From: Alkalibacterium olivapovliticus
GTDB taxonomy: Bacteria; Bacillota; Bacilli; Lactobacillales; Carnobacteriaceae_A
NCBI RefSeq assembly: GCF_003003275.1
Contig: NZ_PVTO01000019.1
Location: forward strand, 1-51,277
Length of the DNA stretch: 51,277 nucleotides
Direction: 5' to 3'
Shown here: one piece after another, positions 42,188 to 50,989 of the stretch
Layout of the letters: each line of letters opens with the position of its first letter
Position numbering within the stretch: position 1 is the first letter of the stretch
Position numbers and translations under genes: made by a program
Notes under the pieces: model-generated
The model's input: only the letters and a program-made list of their open reading frames with translations
Databases searched by the model: none
Told to the model about the DNA's origin: nothing

Positions 42188-42541
42188 TTATTCAATAATT
42201 GCCTGCAGAACATCCTGTACCTCTTCCAGCAAGTCAGAGGGCAGCTTTTCTTTGAACTGAATGCCTCTTGAGATGTAATCCATTGATTTTAACTGTTCAC
42301 ACATAACAGATCCGCTAGTATCCGTTCTTTCGTCCAGTCGCACATGTGTGGGGTAGTGACGACTAGCATTAGTTATAGGCAGAAAAAAGGCAAGAGACGA
42401 TTTCTGGCTCAATAGTTTATTACTAATAACCAGTGCGGGTCTGTTGCCTTTTTGTTCATGTCCACGTTGGGGATTTAGATTTATGTACACTATGTCCCCT
42501 TGTTCAGGTATATAGTGTGAATGACGAGAAGACTGATTCAT
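42188..42541 (-). CDS. mazF: MazF/PemK-type mRNA interferase toxin
   Basis: 117 residues. PEQGDIVYINLNPQRGHEQK and RPALVISN form the conserved N-terminal toxin pattern, with TSGSVMCEQLKSMD later. Sequence-specific endoribonuclease that halts growth when the antitoxin is lost. It lies 15 bases after the antitoxin gene and is oriented against the flanking signalling genes. Ribosome site AGGAGG on the minus strand. Confidence 0.92.
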   Translation of the reverse strand: MNQSSRHSHYIPEQGDIVYINLNPQRGHEQKGNRPALVISNKLLSQKSSLAFFLPITNASRHYPTHVRLDERTDTSGSVMCEQLKSMDYISRGIQFKEKLPSDLLEEVQDVLQAIIE

Positions 42542-42556
42542 ATATATTTGACCTCC

Positions 42557-42847
42557 TTAAAAGATTTCCGCTCCTTGAGAATCACCTGAGTCCCATTCTT
42601 CAGGTTTGTACTCACCCTCGTAATGGGCAAAGCGTTCTTCCAGTGTCTGATGGGTGTGTTGCTTCTCGAGAATGATTCGGTTGTTTTCAACATACATATT
42701 GAGTTCTTCTTCTACAATAAAACCAGCTTTATTTAACTCGTCCTTTGATAAACGGATGGCTTGACTGTTTCCCCACTTACTTATTTTAACCGTACTATCA
42801 GGCGATTTCTTATCTGCAGTGTAAAATGGCATGGATTCATTATTCAC
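42557..42847 (-). CDS. mazE: MazE/AbrB-type antitoxin
   Basis: 96 residues from GTG 42847, 10 bases after AAAGGG. The frame is open to an ATG at 42907, but that codon overlaps the -35 box of the gene's own promoter, so it cannot be the start of that transcript. The swapped-hairpin DNA-binding motif (VKISKWGNSQAIRLSKDEL) is at about 20-40. The acidic C-terminal tail from about 70 binds and neutralises MazF. It should autorepress the operon. Confidence 0.85.
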   Translation of the reverse strand: MNNESMPFYTADKKSPDSTVKISKWGNSQAIRLSKDELNKAGFIVEEELNMYVENNRIILEKQHTHQTLEERFAHYEGEYKPEEWDSGDSQGAEIF

Positions 42848-42878
42848 AAGGTGTACACCCTTTCTATTATTTGCTTTA

Positions 42879-42907
42879 AGTATATCCCGTGTATATCCAA
42901 AGTTCAA
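42879..42907 (-). promoter_or_regulatory. Promoter and operator of mazEF
   Basis: On the minus strand, -35 TTGAAC (42902-42907) and -10 TATACT (42879-42884), 17-base spacer. Two direct copies of ggatatac 11 bases apart overlap the spacer and -10, and are probable MazE/MazEF binding sites. Confidence 0.75.
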
Positions 42908-42927
42908 GGGTAAGCTAATGCATAAAA

Positions 42928-42958
42928 GACCGTCCGTGTGTTAAATGTGACCGTTCGT
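42928..42958 (+). promoter_or_regulatory. LytTR double box upstream of the ABC exporter
   Basis: Two 10-base direct repeats, gaccgtccgt (42928-42937) and gaccgttcgt (42949-42958), start 21 bases apart, i.e. two helical turns. The second contains accgttcgt, a full match to the LytTR half-site consensus [TA][AC][CA]GTTN[AG][TG]; the first differs at one position. The spacing of 12 bases between half sites is the known one. It lies 58 bases before the exporter start and faces away from mazE. Confidence 0.75.
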
Positions 42959-43015
42959 TAAAAATTTTACCATACGATTTGATTTGAGTTTATGATACAG
43001 ATGAGGTGATGAAAG

Positions 43016-44845
43016 ATGGAAAAAAAATCAGAACAAACCTATTCCACAGTTAATAATATGATATTTCTGTTTAAGGAAATCTGGCAGTATGATAAAAAAC
43101 TGATCCTGCATGTTGTTCTGGCAGGGGCATCAGAGATGATTTTGCCACTGGCGACGCTGGGACTGACAGCACTCGTGATTGATGCAGTAGCAGAGACTGG
43201 AAGTGCTAGCCAACTGATGCCGGTGTTTGGAGCATTGCTATTATTAGTGTTAATTTTAACGATTGTTTCAAAAACAAGTATGAATACATTGAATTATCAG
43301 GGGAACGCTTTTCGAGTAGTGGTATTAAATAAACTGGCTATGCATTTGACCTCTGTCGATTTTGAGATGTTCGACGGCAATAAAGGACAGGAAAAAATAA
43401 ACAAGGCTTTTGATACAGCCAACTCTCCTCAGCAGGTCTTTCAACATAGTCTTATTGTATTTGAATCAGCAGTCAAAAACAGTTTAGGTTTTCTCGTCTA
43501 CAATTACTTACTTGCAGACATTCACTGGCTGTTCATCTTATTAATTGCCCTATCGTCCATACTTAACTTTAAATACAGTATGTATGTTAATAAGAAGGAA
43601 GATGAAAATAAGGAATTTGTTTCGCCCATCACGCGAAAGCTAAACTACTTAAAAGAACGAACAGGAGACTTTAAACAGGCTAAGGATATGCGACTCTATA
43701 AAATGGAAGACTGGTTCGGTTCATTGTTTAAAGAATTGAGTGCAACTAAATACAGCTATCTGGAAAAAATCCTTCGAAAAAAATTCGGAGGCAACATTCT
43801 AAATGGTCTATCTTCTATTCTCGTTGATTTAGTTGCTTATGTTTTTCTCATTCAACTGATCATACAAGGACAGATCAGTGTAGCCAGTTTTACTATTTAT
43901 TTTGGAGCTATCGCCACCCTTTCTAACTGGATCAGTGGGTTGTTGAAGAATGCAGTAGACATCAATAAGATGGGGATGGAAATAGATGACTATAAAGCAT
44001 TCATGGCAATCGAAAGTGAGATGAACCAGGGAGAGGGGATAAAAATAGATGGAGCAGATTTGGGGGCCGATCCTATTGAATTTAAAAACGTTTCCTATCT
44101 TTATCCGGATGCAGAACAGGAAACGATCAAGGACTTTAATGTCTCAATTAAACCTGGAGAAAAGATTGCCTTAGTGGGTATTAATGGTGCAGGGAAATCT
44201 ACACTGATCAAACTATTGACTGGATTATATCGACCGACAGAAGGAGAAATACGGGTCAATGGACATTCAGTAGATGACTATAACATTGAGGACTATTTCG
44301 ATTTATTTTCAGTCGTATTCCAAGATTATTATGAATTACCGGTCACCATCGATGAGATGGTCATACAAGGCCAAGATGAAGATACGCTGAAACTAAATAA
44401 AGTAAAAAAACGAAGTGGCTTAAACAGAATAATCGAAAACTTGCCTCAGAAAAGTCAGACTAAATTAGTCAAACGTGTGTATTCGGATGCTGTTGATTTA
44501 TCCGGAGGCCAAAAACAGAAACTTCAGCTGGCAAAAGCTTTGTACAAAAATGGACCGATTCTGGTTTTAGATGAACCTACGGCAGCGCTTGATTCGATTG
44601 CAGAAAGTGAGATATATAAACAGTACGAAGAACTGTCGAAAGATAAAACGTCAATTTTTATTTCACATCGTCTGGCATCCACTCGTTTCTGTGACCGTAT
44701 CCTTTTTGTTGAAGATGGACAAATTATCGAAGAGGGATCACATGCTCAGTTGATGAAAAAGAAGGGTCATTACTATAAGATGTTTGAAACGCAGAGTTAC
44801 TACTATAAAAATGAAGGGGGTGAAGAAGATTATGCAGTCGTTTAA
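43016..44845 (+). CDS. ABC exporter half-transporter 1 (membrane-ATPase)
   Basis: 609 residues: six-helix membrane domain (about 20-320) fused to an ATPase domain (about 340-600). Walker A GINGAGKST is at about 388-396, the signature LSGGQ at about 494 and Walker B VLDEPTAALD. It forms a heterodimer with the next gene product, whose start overlaps by 14 bases. No peptidase domain, so it is not a bacteriocin-processing transporter. GAGGTG precedes the ATG. The upstream LytTR box and nearby LytTR system suggest induction by a peptide or drug signal and a resistance or secretion role. Confidence 0.9.
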   Translation: MEKKSEQTYSTVNNMIFLFKEIWQYDKKLILHVVLAGASEMILPLATLGLTALVIDAVAETGSASQLMPVFGALLLLVLILTIVSKTSMNTLNYQGNAFRVVVLNKLAMHLTSVDFEMFDGNKGQEKINKAFDTANSPQQVFQHSLIVFESAVKNSLGFLVYNYLLADIHWLFILLIALSSILNFKYSMYVNKKEDENKEFVSPITRKLNYLKERTGDFKQAKDMRLYKMEDWFGSLFKELSATKYSYLEKILRKKFGGNILNGLSSILVDLVAYVFLIQLIIQGQISVASFTIYFGAIATLSNWISGLLKNAVDINKMGMEIDDYKAFMAIESEMNQGEGIKIDGADLGADPIEFKNVSYLYPDAEQETIKDFNVSIKPGEKIALVGINGAGKSTLIKLLTGLYRPTEGEIRVNGHSVDDYNIEDYFDLFSVVFQDYYELPVTIDEMVIQGQDEDTLKLNKVKKRSGLNRIIENLPQKSQTKLVKRVYSDAVDLSGGQKQKLQLAKALYKNGPILVLDEPTAALDSIAESEIYKQYEELSKDKTSIFISHRLASTRFCDRILFVEDGQIIEEGSHAQLMKKKGHYYKMFETQSYYYKNEGGEEDYAVV

Positions 44846-46712
44846 GGCGAACACTCAGTTGATCTGGAGAGGATATAAAGAAGCCTATTCTTTTGAACCC
44901 AAACTGATTATTTTTAGTATACTTCAAGGTATGTTCCAAGCCGTTATGCCTTTTGTCTCTCTATTTTTCACCTCGTGGATTTTAAATATACTATTCGTGA
45001 ATCCCTCTTTTGAAGAACTAACACCAGTGATTGCAATGACGCTCATCGCTTCATTTGCGTCGGCGCTTTTAGCGAACGGACTTGACCACTACAGGATAGC
45101 TTTGATCTATCAAGCGAGAGATAAAAAAGATATGAAATTGAATAATAAAGTTATTTTTATGGATTATGAATTCATTGAAAAATCAGACGTGCATGAGATG
45201 AGAAACAATCTGGATATGGCCGAACTAACCGGAGGACAAGGTATTTTTTATATTTTCTCAGAGACTAAACGTCTGGTCAGTCAGCTGTTTACTTTGCTCA
45301 TCTCAATAGGGTTTGTACTCAGTCTGTTTTTTGCAGAAGTACCAGAAGAGAGCCCGCTCTCCTACCTGAATAGTCCATGGTTTCTAATCGGTACAGTCAT
45401 CGGCTATGTCTTATATTATATGTATGCATCCAAACTGTATAAAAGAGTGGTCAATGCCATGTATAGTATGCTGGAAAAAGGAGCACATACTAATAACATA
45501 TACGGATTCATAATGGGACAATTAATGGATTATCAGTCAGGAAAAGAAATACGGTTATACAAGCAGCAGAAACTTTATGATAAAGTGTTTGATAACATGA
45601 GTCAGATGACCTATCAATCACTGACTGATATGCAGCATGAGGAAAATAAAGGGACCATTGTACTTCAGACTTTGATACATCTGGTCTTAGGGTTAGGTTT
45701 CCTCTATTCAGCCCTTAAAGCAATAGGAGGAGCGATTCTTCCAGGTTCTATCGTCATTTATACTGGAGCCATCTCAAATTTCGTTCAAACCTTTCCAGAA
45801 CTCGTATCTGAAACGTCCAGACTATATAATAATCACAAATTTCTTGGTAAGTATTTTGAATTTCTTGAGCTGAAGAGTGTGAAACATGAAGGAACACTCC
45901 CAGTCGAAAAAAGAGTGGATAATGAGTATGAACTCGAAGTGCGAAATGTTTCCTTTAAATACCCTGGAACTGAGGACTATGTTTTGAAAAATATCAACCT
46001 TAAATTAACAATTGGAGAGAAGATGGCTATAGTCGGAATGAACGGAAGTGGGAAGACAACGTTCATTAAACTTCTAACAAGATTGTACGATCCGACTGAA
46101 GGCGAGATTTTACTGAATGGTATCGACATTCGAAAATACGATTATGACGAATACCTGCAGTTGTTTTCGGTGGTCTTCCAGGATTTCGGGTTGTTTTCCT
46201 TTGATTTAGGTCAGAATGTAGCAGCATCTACAGAATATAATGAAGAAAAGGTTATATCAGCCATTAAAGATGCCGGATTCTTCTCACGCTTTGAAAAATT
46301 GCCGAATGGGTTGAATACCTTTCTTTACCAGAACTTCGAAAAGGAAGGAGTCGAGATTTCCGGTGGTGAGGCACAGAAAATCGCAATGGCCAGAGCCATT
46401 TATAAGGATGCGCCCATCGTCGTCTTAGATGAACCTACCGCTGCGCTGGATCCGATTGCCGAGTTTGAGATTTACTCTCATTTTGATAAAATCGTTGGAG
46501 ATAAGACTGCTTTATTCATTTCTCACCGTTTATCGAGCTGTCGATTCTGTGACGAGATAGTAGTGTTCGATGAAGGCCGAATCGTTCAGAGAGGAACTCA
46601 TAATGACTTGGTCAAACGAAGAAATGAAAAATATTATGAATTATGGAATGCACAGGCTCAGTATTATGTTGAAGATAATGAGGGGCTAATCAAAGAAGTT
46701 GCCTTAACCTAG
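44832..46712 (+). CDS. ABC exporter half-transporter 2 (membrane-ATPase)
   Basis: 626 residues from ATG 44832, 9 bases after GGGGGTG; the in-frame start at 44784 lies deep in the previous gene. Membrane domain about 20-330, ATPase with Walker A GMNGSGKTT (about 400), signature ISGGE (about 508) and VVLDEPTAALDP. Both subunits keep the catalytic Glu after Walker B, so neither site is visibly degenerate. A terminator follows at 46731-46771. Confidence 0.9.
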   Translation: MQSFKANTQLIWRGYKEAYSFEPKLIIFSILQGMFQAVMPFVSLFFTSWILNILFVNPSFEELTPVIAMTLIASFASALLANGLDHYRIALIYQARDKKDMKLNNKVIFMDYEFIEKSDVHEMRNNLDMAELTGGQGIFYIFSETKRLVSQLFTLLISIGFVLSLFFAEVPEESPLSYLNSPWFLIGTVIGYVLYYMYASKLYKRVVNAMYSMLEKGAHTNNIYGFIMGQLMDYQSGKEIRLYKQQKLYDKVFDNMSQMTYQSLTDMQHEENKGTIVLQTLIHLVLGLGFLYSALKAIGGAILPGSIVIYTGAISNFVQTFPELVSETSRLYNNHKFLGKYFEFLELKSVKHEGTLPVEKRVDNEYELEVRNVSFKYPGTEDYVLKNINLKLTIGEKMAIVGMNGSGKTTFIKLLTRLYDPTEGEILLNGIDIRKYDYDEYLQLFSVVFQDFGLFSFDLGQNVAASTEYNEEKVISAIKDAGFFSRFEKLPNGLNTFLYQNFEKEGVEISGGEAQKIAMARAIYKDAPIVVLDEPTAALDPIAEFEIYSHFDKIVGDKTALFISHRLSSCRFCDEIVVFDEGRIVQRGTHNDLVKRRNEKYYELWNAQAQYYVEDNEGLIKEVALT

Positions 46713-46730
46713 TTAAAACAGCACACAAAG

Positions 46731-46771
46731 AAGCAGTCAACTCTGATCCTATTGATCAAGGTCGACTGCTT
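46731..46771. terminator. Bidirectional terminator after the ABC exporter
   Basis: Arms aagcagtc..gatc and gatc..gactgctt around ctatt, with a T5 run on the plus strand. Confidence 0.75.
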
Positions 46772-46781
46772 TTTCTGTTAA

Positions 46782-48323
46782 TTAATCCATCCTCTTCAAG
46801 GGCTTAACGGCCGGGCCATTCAGCACTTCGCCGGAATAGGAGAATCGGGATCCGTGACATGGGCAGTCCCATGAGCGTTCACCGTCATTCCACTCAAGAC
46901 CGCAGCCCATATGTGTGCAAGTGGTCTTGATCAAATGCAGAGCCCCCTCCTTGTCGCGGTAACCTCCAAGTTTTTTGCCGTTAACAGATACGATTCCGCC
47001 TTCATCAGTTTTTAAGTCATCTGGTGTTTTGTCCGGTCGTTTAGCTTTTGTCCAGACTAAATCTTTGCCGACAGAGACGTTTTTCTTGGTGAATTGAGTG
47101 GCATCTTTGAGGCTGAATTTGCTTCGGGTCGGATTAAACAAGTTGGTATAGGCATTCGGTTTCTCCAGGACTAAATCTGAGAGGATCTTTCCTGCAGTTG
47201 CACCCATCGCCATTCCCCATTTATTGAAACCAGTCGCGACATACACATCTTTTGAGGTTCGTGTCATTTGTCCGATATATGGTAGTTTATCCAAGGTTGT
47301 CATATCCTGAGCCGACCAGTGATTGAGCACGCTTCTCAAACTGAAATACTCTTTTCCATAGGCTTTCAGGTTATCGTAATGTTCCTGTGTCGGCACGCTG
47401 CTTTTACCCGTCTGGTGACTTTCACCTCCAATCAAGAGTAACGGCTTGCCGCTCTCGTCTTTAACGGTTCTTAAGGAACGAGTAGGGGATTCCGCACTGA
47501 TATACATCTGCTCAGGAATAGTGCCGTCAACTTCAGCGACGAGGGCATATGACCGCTTGATAGTCAGTTTTGAAAAATACAGTCCTTTAAAATCATTAAA
47601 AGGGTAGTGTGTAGTCACCATAACTTTTTGACAATCAATGACTGACCCATGTTCAGTCAGCACAGCCGTCTTCTGCTTCAGTAAACTCACAGCTCTTGTA
47701 TCCTGATAAATTTTCCCACCAAGCCTGGTGATTTCTTCTGCCAGTTTTGACAGGAATTTTACAGGATGAAATTGGGCCTGTTCAACCATTGTCAAAGCCG
47801 CCTCTGTCGGGAAAGGCAGGTCAGAGACTTGTCCATTTGTAAGATACCCGTTGATGCTCAATGATTCATATGCACGTGCTTCTTTTTCAATCTGTTTCTT
47901 TCCTTTTTGAGAAGTAGCGTAAACAACGGCTTCTTTTTCTTCAAAGTCACAGTCAATAGACAAAGTCTCTGCCGTTTCTTTGACAAACTGGATGCCATCC
48001 ATATTGGCGTCATAATAGAGTCGGGCCTTGTCTTCATTAAAGGTTTTGATCAGTTCGCTGTATAGGAGTGAGTGCTGCGCGGATAGTTTGGCTGTCGTAT
48101 TACCTGTTACACCTGAAATGAGTTTTCCGGAGTCGATCAGTGTTACATCTTTACCAGCTTTAGCAAGGCGGTAGGCTGTGATGATCCCTACGATACCTCC
48201 GCCGATTACTGCGAATTCAGTTGTCACATTATCGTTTAAAGAAGGATACTCTGGGACCGGATGTTCAAGCCAGTAGGCGCTAGGGAACTGTGTCAGCGTG
48301 GAATCAGTGTGATCGATTGACAT
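46782..48323 (-). CDS. yhfW: FAD-dependent oxidoreductase with C-terminal Rieske domain (YhfW-like)
   Basis: 513 residues. The N-terminal FAD fold has the dinucleotide motif VIGGGIVGI (about 39-47) and a DAO-type body. The C-terminal Rieske 2Fe-2S domain has ligands in CTHMGC and CPCHGSRF (last 50 residues). This fusion is the YhfW group of Bacillus and relatives; the electron donor and substrate are not established. No signal peptide, so probably cytoplasmic. GGTGG lies before the start on the minus strand. Confidence 0.9.
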   Translation of the reverse strand: MSIDHTDSTLTQFPSAYWLEHPVPEYPSLNDNVTTEFAVIGGGIVGIITAYRLAKAGKDVTLIDSGKLISGVTGNTTAKLSAQHSLLYSELIKTFNEDKARLYYDANMDGIQFVKETAETLSIDCDFEEKEAVVYATSQKGKKQIEKEARAYESLSINGYLTNGQVSDLPFPTEAALTMVEQAQFHPVKFLSKLAEEITRLGGKIYQDTRAVSLLKQKTAVLTEHGSVIDCQKVMVTTHYPFNDFKGLYFSKLTIKRSYALVAEVDGTIPEQMYISAESPTRSLRTVKDESGKPLLLIGGESHQTGKSSVPTQEHYDNLKAYGKEYFSLRSVLNHWSAQDMTTLDKLPYIGQMTRTSKDVYVATGFNKWGMAMGATAGKILSDLVLEKPNAYTNLFNPTRSKFSLKDATQFTKKNVSVGKDLVWTKAKRPDKTPDDLKTDEGGIVSVNGKKLGGYRDKEGALHLIKTTCTHMGCGLEWNDGERSWDCPCHGSRFSYSGEVLNGPAVKPLKRMD

Positions 48324-48584
48324 AAGATAACCACCTTTTTTTAAGATAAATACGAGTATGTTTTCTAAAGTATAGCACTCTCTTTTTCGAAAATAAAAGG
48401 ATACCCTTATGTAGGTTGTTTTATTAGTGTATAAATATACAAAGAGGCTATAAGGTAAAGGGCTTATATAAATAGTATCTGTTAACTGTTCTAGACTATT
48501 TTTGATACACTATGGGTAATAAATTGAGGATGACCCCTTACAGCTTAAACGGGGACTGGAAATTATTTTGGAGGAGGAACTATC

Positions 48585-49178
48585 ATGTGTGGACGTTACG
48601 GCTTAACGGTATCTGAACAAGAATTGATTGACCGGTATCAGCTTGATCCCGAGGACTATTCGTTAGATGCCTATGAAATCGAAGAAAAAGAGGAAATATT
48701 TCCGACGACCGAAAATATCGTGTTACTGCCGAATCATAAATTGTATCCTGTTAAATGGGGATTCACTCCCAGTTTTGCCAAGCGACCGCTGATTAATGCC
48801 CGAAGTGAAAGTATTCAAGAAAAAAAGACATTTAAAGAACCCTTCGCCACTAAAAGATGCATTGTGCCAGCCAGTTATTTTTTTGAATGGAAAAAGAATG
48901 AAGATCAGAAGAAAGAAAAGAAACTGATCAGAGTCAAGGATCTCCCTGTTTTTTCGATGGCTGGAGTATGTGAACGGTACACGGATGACAACGGTAAAAG
49001 CTACTTAACTTACGCCATACTGACAACGGAGGCAAATGATCAAATGAAGCCAATTCATGACCGGATGCCTGTTATTTTGGATCAAAAAGACGAAGCGATG
49101 TATTTGAAGCTGGATACTGATCTGACGAAAGTGCAGACATTACTCAAGCCAACTAAGCGTGAATTAGTGATTGAATAG
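48585..49178 (+). CDS. yedK: SRAP-domain abasic-site DNA-protein crosslinking protein (YedK/HMCES type)
   Basis: 197 residues. Cys2 exposed after Met removal (MCGRYG) is the residue that crosslinks to abasic sites in single-stranded DNA. Asn71 (INARSES), Glu101 (FFEW) and His158 (PIHDRMPV) complete the known active site and fall close to E. coli YedK numbering. It protects forks meeting abasic DNA. It is a free-standing gene after GGAGGAGG. Confidence 0.92.
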   Translation: MCGRYGLTVSEQELIDRYQLDPEDYSLDAYEIEEKEEIFPTTENIVLLPNHKLYPVKWGFTPSFAKRPLINARSESIQEKKTFKEPFATKRCIVPASYFFEWKKNEDQKKEKKLIRVKDLPVFSMAGVCERYTDDNGKSYLTYAILTTEANDQMKPIHDRMPVILDQKDEAMYLKLDTDLTKVQTLLKPTKRELVIE

Positions 49179-49401
49179 GGATACGGATGATTTTAAATGG
49201 ATCAAAAGCATAGTGTAACGATATTACGCTTATTAAGTGTAGATAGCTTATCTGGTTACAGAAGGGTATGAGCGGTCTAGTCAGTGAAATCAGAAAATGC
49301 CTGAGTAAGGGGTATTAGGGTATAAACCGCTTCATTTGATAGTATAGGTGTCAGCTCGGAGAATAGGCCTATGCTCATTCAAAACACCTTGATGTTTTAG
49401 T

Positions 49402-49812
49402 TTAAATCAGCTTCCTTTTGCCTTCTTTTAATGTCTCTGGCTGGTCGTTCCACTCCAGAAACTCCATCCGGTGACCAAAGAAGCTGTAAGTATAAAAACG
49501 GCGGGCTCCAGGCATGTTTGAATCCTCTTCATATGCAATGCCGTGTTCGTCCAGGCGATCCATCAGCTCTTGAATGTTCTCAATGTCAAAAGCTGGATGT
49601 CCTCTTTTTTCGGCATGATGATCTTCATCCAGACCGATGTGCATGATGTGTTTACCCATATCGAACCAGAGGCTGTCAAAGTGGCTGAGTGAATCGGGTT
49701 TTTCGACTTCCGGACAACCCAGAACCTCGGTAAAGAAGTAGCGGGTCTCTTTCTCAGTCCCAAGTGGGGCGGTCAGTTGAAAATGGTCGAATCCGTTGAA
49801 TTTAAATGGCAT
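49402..49812 (-). CDS. VOC (glyoxalase/bleomycin-resistance fold) family protein
   Basis: 136 residues from ATG 49812, 8 bases after GAGGAG; the GTG at 49821 has no spacing to that site. Two beta-alpha-beta-beta-beta modules with metal-ligand candidates His13 (DHFQL), His in IMHIGL and Glu in MEFLEW. Typical of uncharacterised VOC proteins; the enzyme activity cannot be assigned. Confidence 0.8.
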   Translation of the reverse strand: MPFKFNGFDHFQLTAPLGTEKETRYFFTEVLGCPEVEKPDSLSHFDSLWFDMGKHIMHIGLDEDHHAEKRGHPAFDIENIQELMDRLDEHGIAYEEDSNMPGARRFYTYSFFGHRMEFLEWNDQPETLKEGKRKLI

Positions 49813-49934
49813 CGTATACACTCCTCAATTAGTTTCTGATTCAAGTTTAGCATACAGGGAAGTGTTTTCTGAACAGGAGAGCATTCTGAAAAATGAAACA
49901 CCAAACTAAGATTGGTATTATTTCCCTTTAACGC

Positions 49935-49963
49935 TTGCATTTTTTTAGGAGTGTGCTTAAATT
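49935..49963 (+). promoter_or_regulatory. Promoter of prs
   Basis: A -35 TTGCAT (49935-49940) and a -10 TAAATT (49958-49963), 17-base spacer, 39 bases before the chosen start. Confidence 0.55.
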
Positions 49964-50002
49964 AAGGTAACTGAACGGATCATTTATTATATGGAGGCTG
50001 CC

Positions 50003-50989
50003 ATGAATAAAGAAAGCAACTCAACAGAACTTAAAATCTTCGCTTTAAATTCGAATCGTCCTTTAGCAGAAGCAATAGCTGAAGAAATAGGCATCGAATT
50101 AGGAGAAGCAGACATCACCCGGTTTGAAGACGGAGAGATTCGAATCAACATTGAAGAAAGTGTTCGAGGAGATGACGTCTACATCGTCCAGTCGACGAAT
50201 GATCCAAGTAATGACTATATTATGGAAGTTCTCATTATGATTGATGCTTTAAAGCGGGCGAGTGCCCGAACAATTAATGTTGTAATGCCCTATTACGGCT
50301 ACGCAAGACAGGACCGCAAACCGGGTCCGAGAGAAGCCATCACAGCTAAAGTAGTGGCTAACATGCTGACGATTGCTGGAGCAACACGAATCATATCAAT
50401 GGACCTGCATGCACCTCAGATTCAGGGATTCTTCGACATTCCCGTTGATCATTTGTCAGCAACTGCCATACTGGTCAATTACTTTATCGACCACAACTTC
50501 GGCGGCGATGGAACGGTCATCGTCTCGCCTGATCATGCGGGTGTTTCACGCGCACGCGAAATGGCAGAACTGCTCGATTCCCCTCTGGCAATCATCGACA
50601 AACGCTCAGCTGGTCACGAAGTAGATGAAGAACTGAATCTTGTGGGAGATGTCAAAGGATGTACCTGTATTTTATATGATGATATTATCGATACAGCTAA
50701 AAAAGTAACGAGAGCCTGTAAACTGTTGAGAGAAGCAGGTGCAAAAGATGTGTACGTCTGTGTGACGCATCCTGTCCTTTCCGATAATGCAGTTGAGCGA
50801 ATCAATCATTCCGGGATCAAAAAAGTTGTCGTGACCAATACCATCGATATCAAAGAAAAAGAGACGTGTTCATTTATAGAAGTAATCAGTATTGCACCGA
50901 TTATTGGAGATGCCATTTTGCGCATTCAGGGGCATAAATCCATTAAACCCCTCTTTGATAAAGATTATGTAGACCGACTGACCCATTAA
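50003..50989 (+). CDS. prs: Ribose-phosphate pyrophosphokinase
   Basis: Makes PRPP from ribose 5-phosphate and ATP for nucleotide, His and Trp synthesis. 328 residues from ATG 50003, 5 bases after GGAGG (the ATG at 49991 runs into that site). The class I pattern is present: FEDGEIRI, YGYARQDRK, DLHAPQIQGFFD (metal/ATP), the flexible region, and the PRPP loop LYDDIIDTAKK. The usual DHGG loop reads DHAG, and the PRPP loop has AKK where most enzymes have AGT, which suggests the second Prs paralog common in Lactobacillales rather than the main copy. Confidence 0.92.
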   Translation: MNKESNSTELKIFALNSNRPLAEAIAEEIGIELGEADITRFEDGEIRINIEESVRGDDVYIVQSTNDPSNDYIMEVLIMIDALKRASARTINVVMPYYGYARQDRKPGPREAITAKVVANMLTIAGATRIISMDLHAPQIQGFFDIPVDHLSATAILVNYFIDHNFGGDGTVIVSPDHAGVSRAREMAELLDSPLAIIDKRSAGHEVDEELNLVGDVKGCTCILYDDIIDTAKKVTRACKLLREAGAKDVYVCVTHPVLSDNAVERINHSGIKKVVVTNTIDIKEKETCSFIEVISIAPIIGDAILRIQGHKSIKPLFDKDYVDRLTH

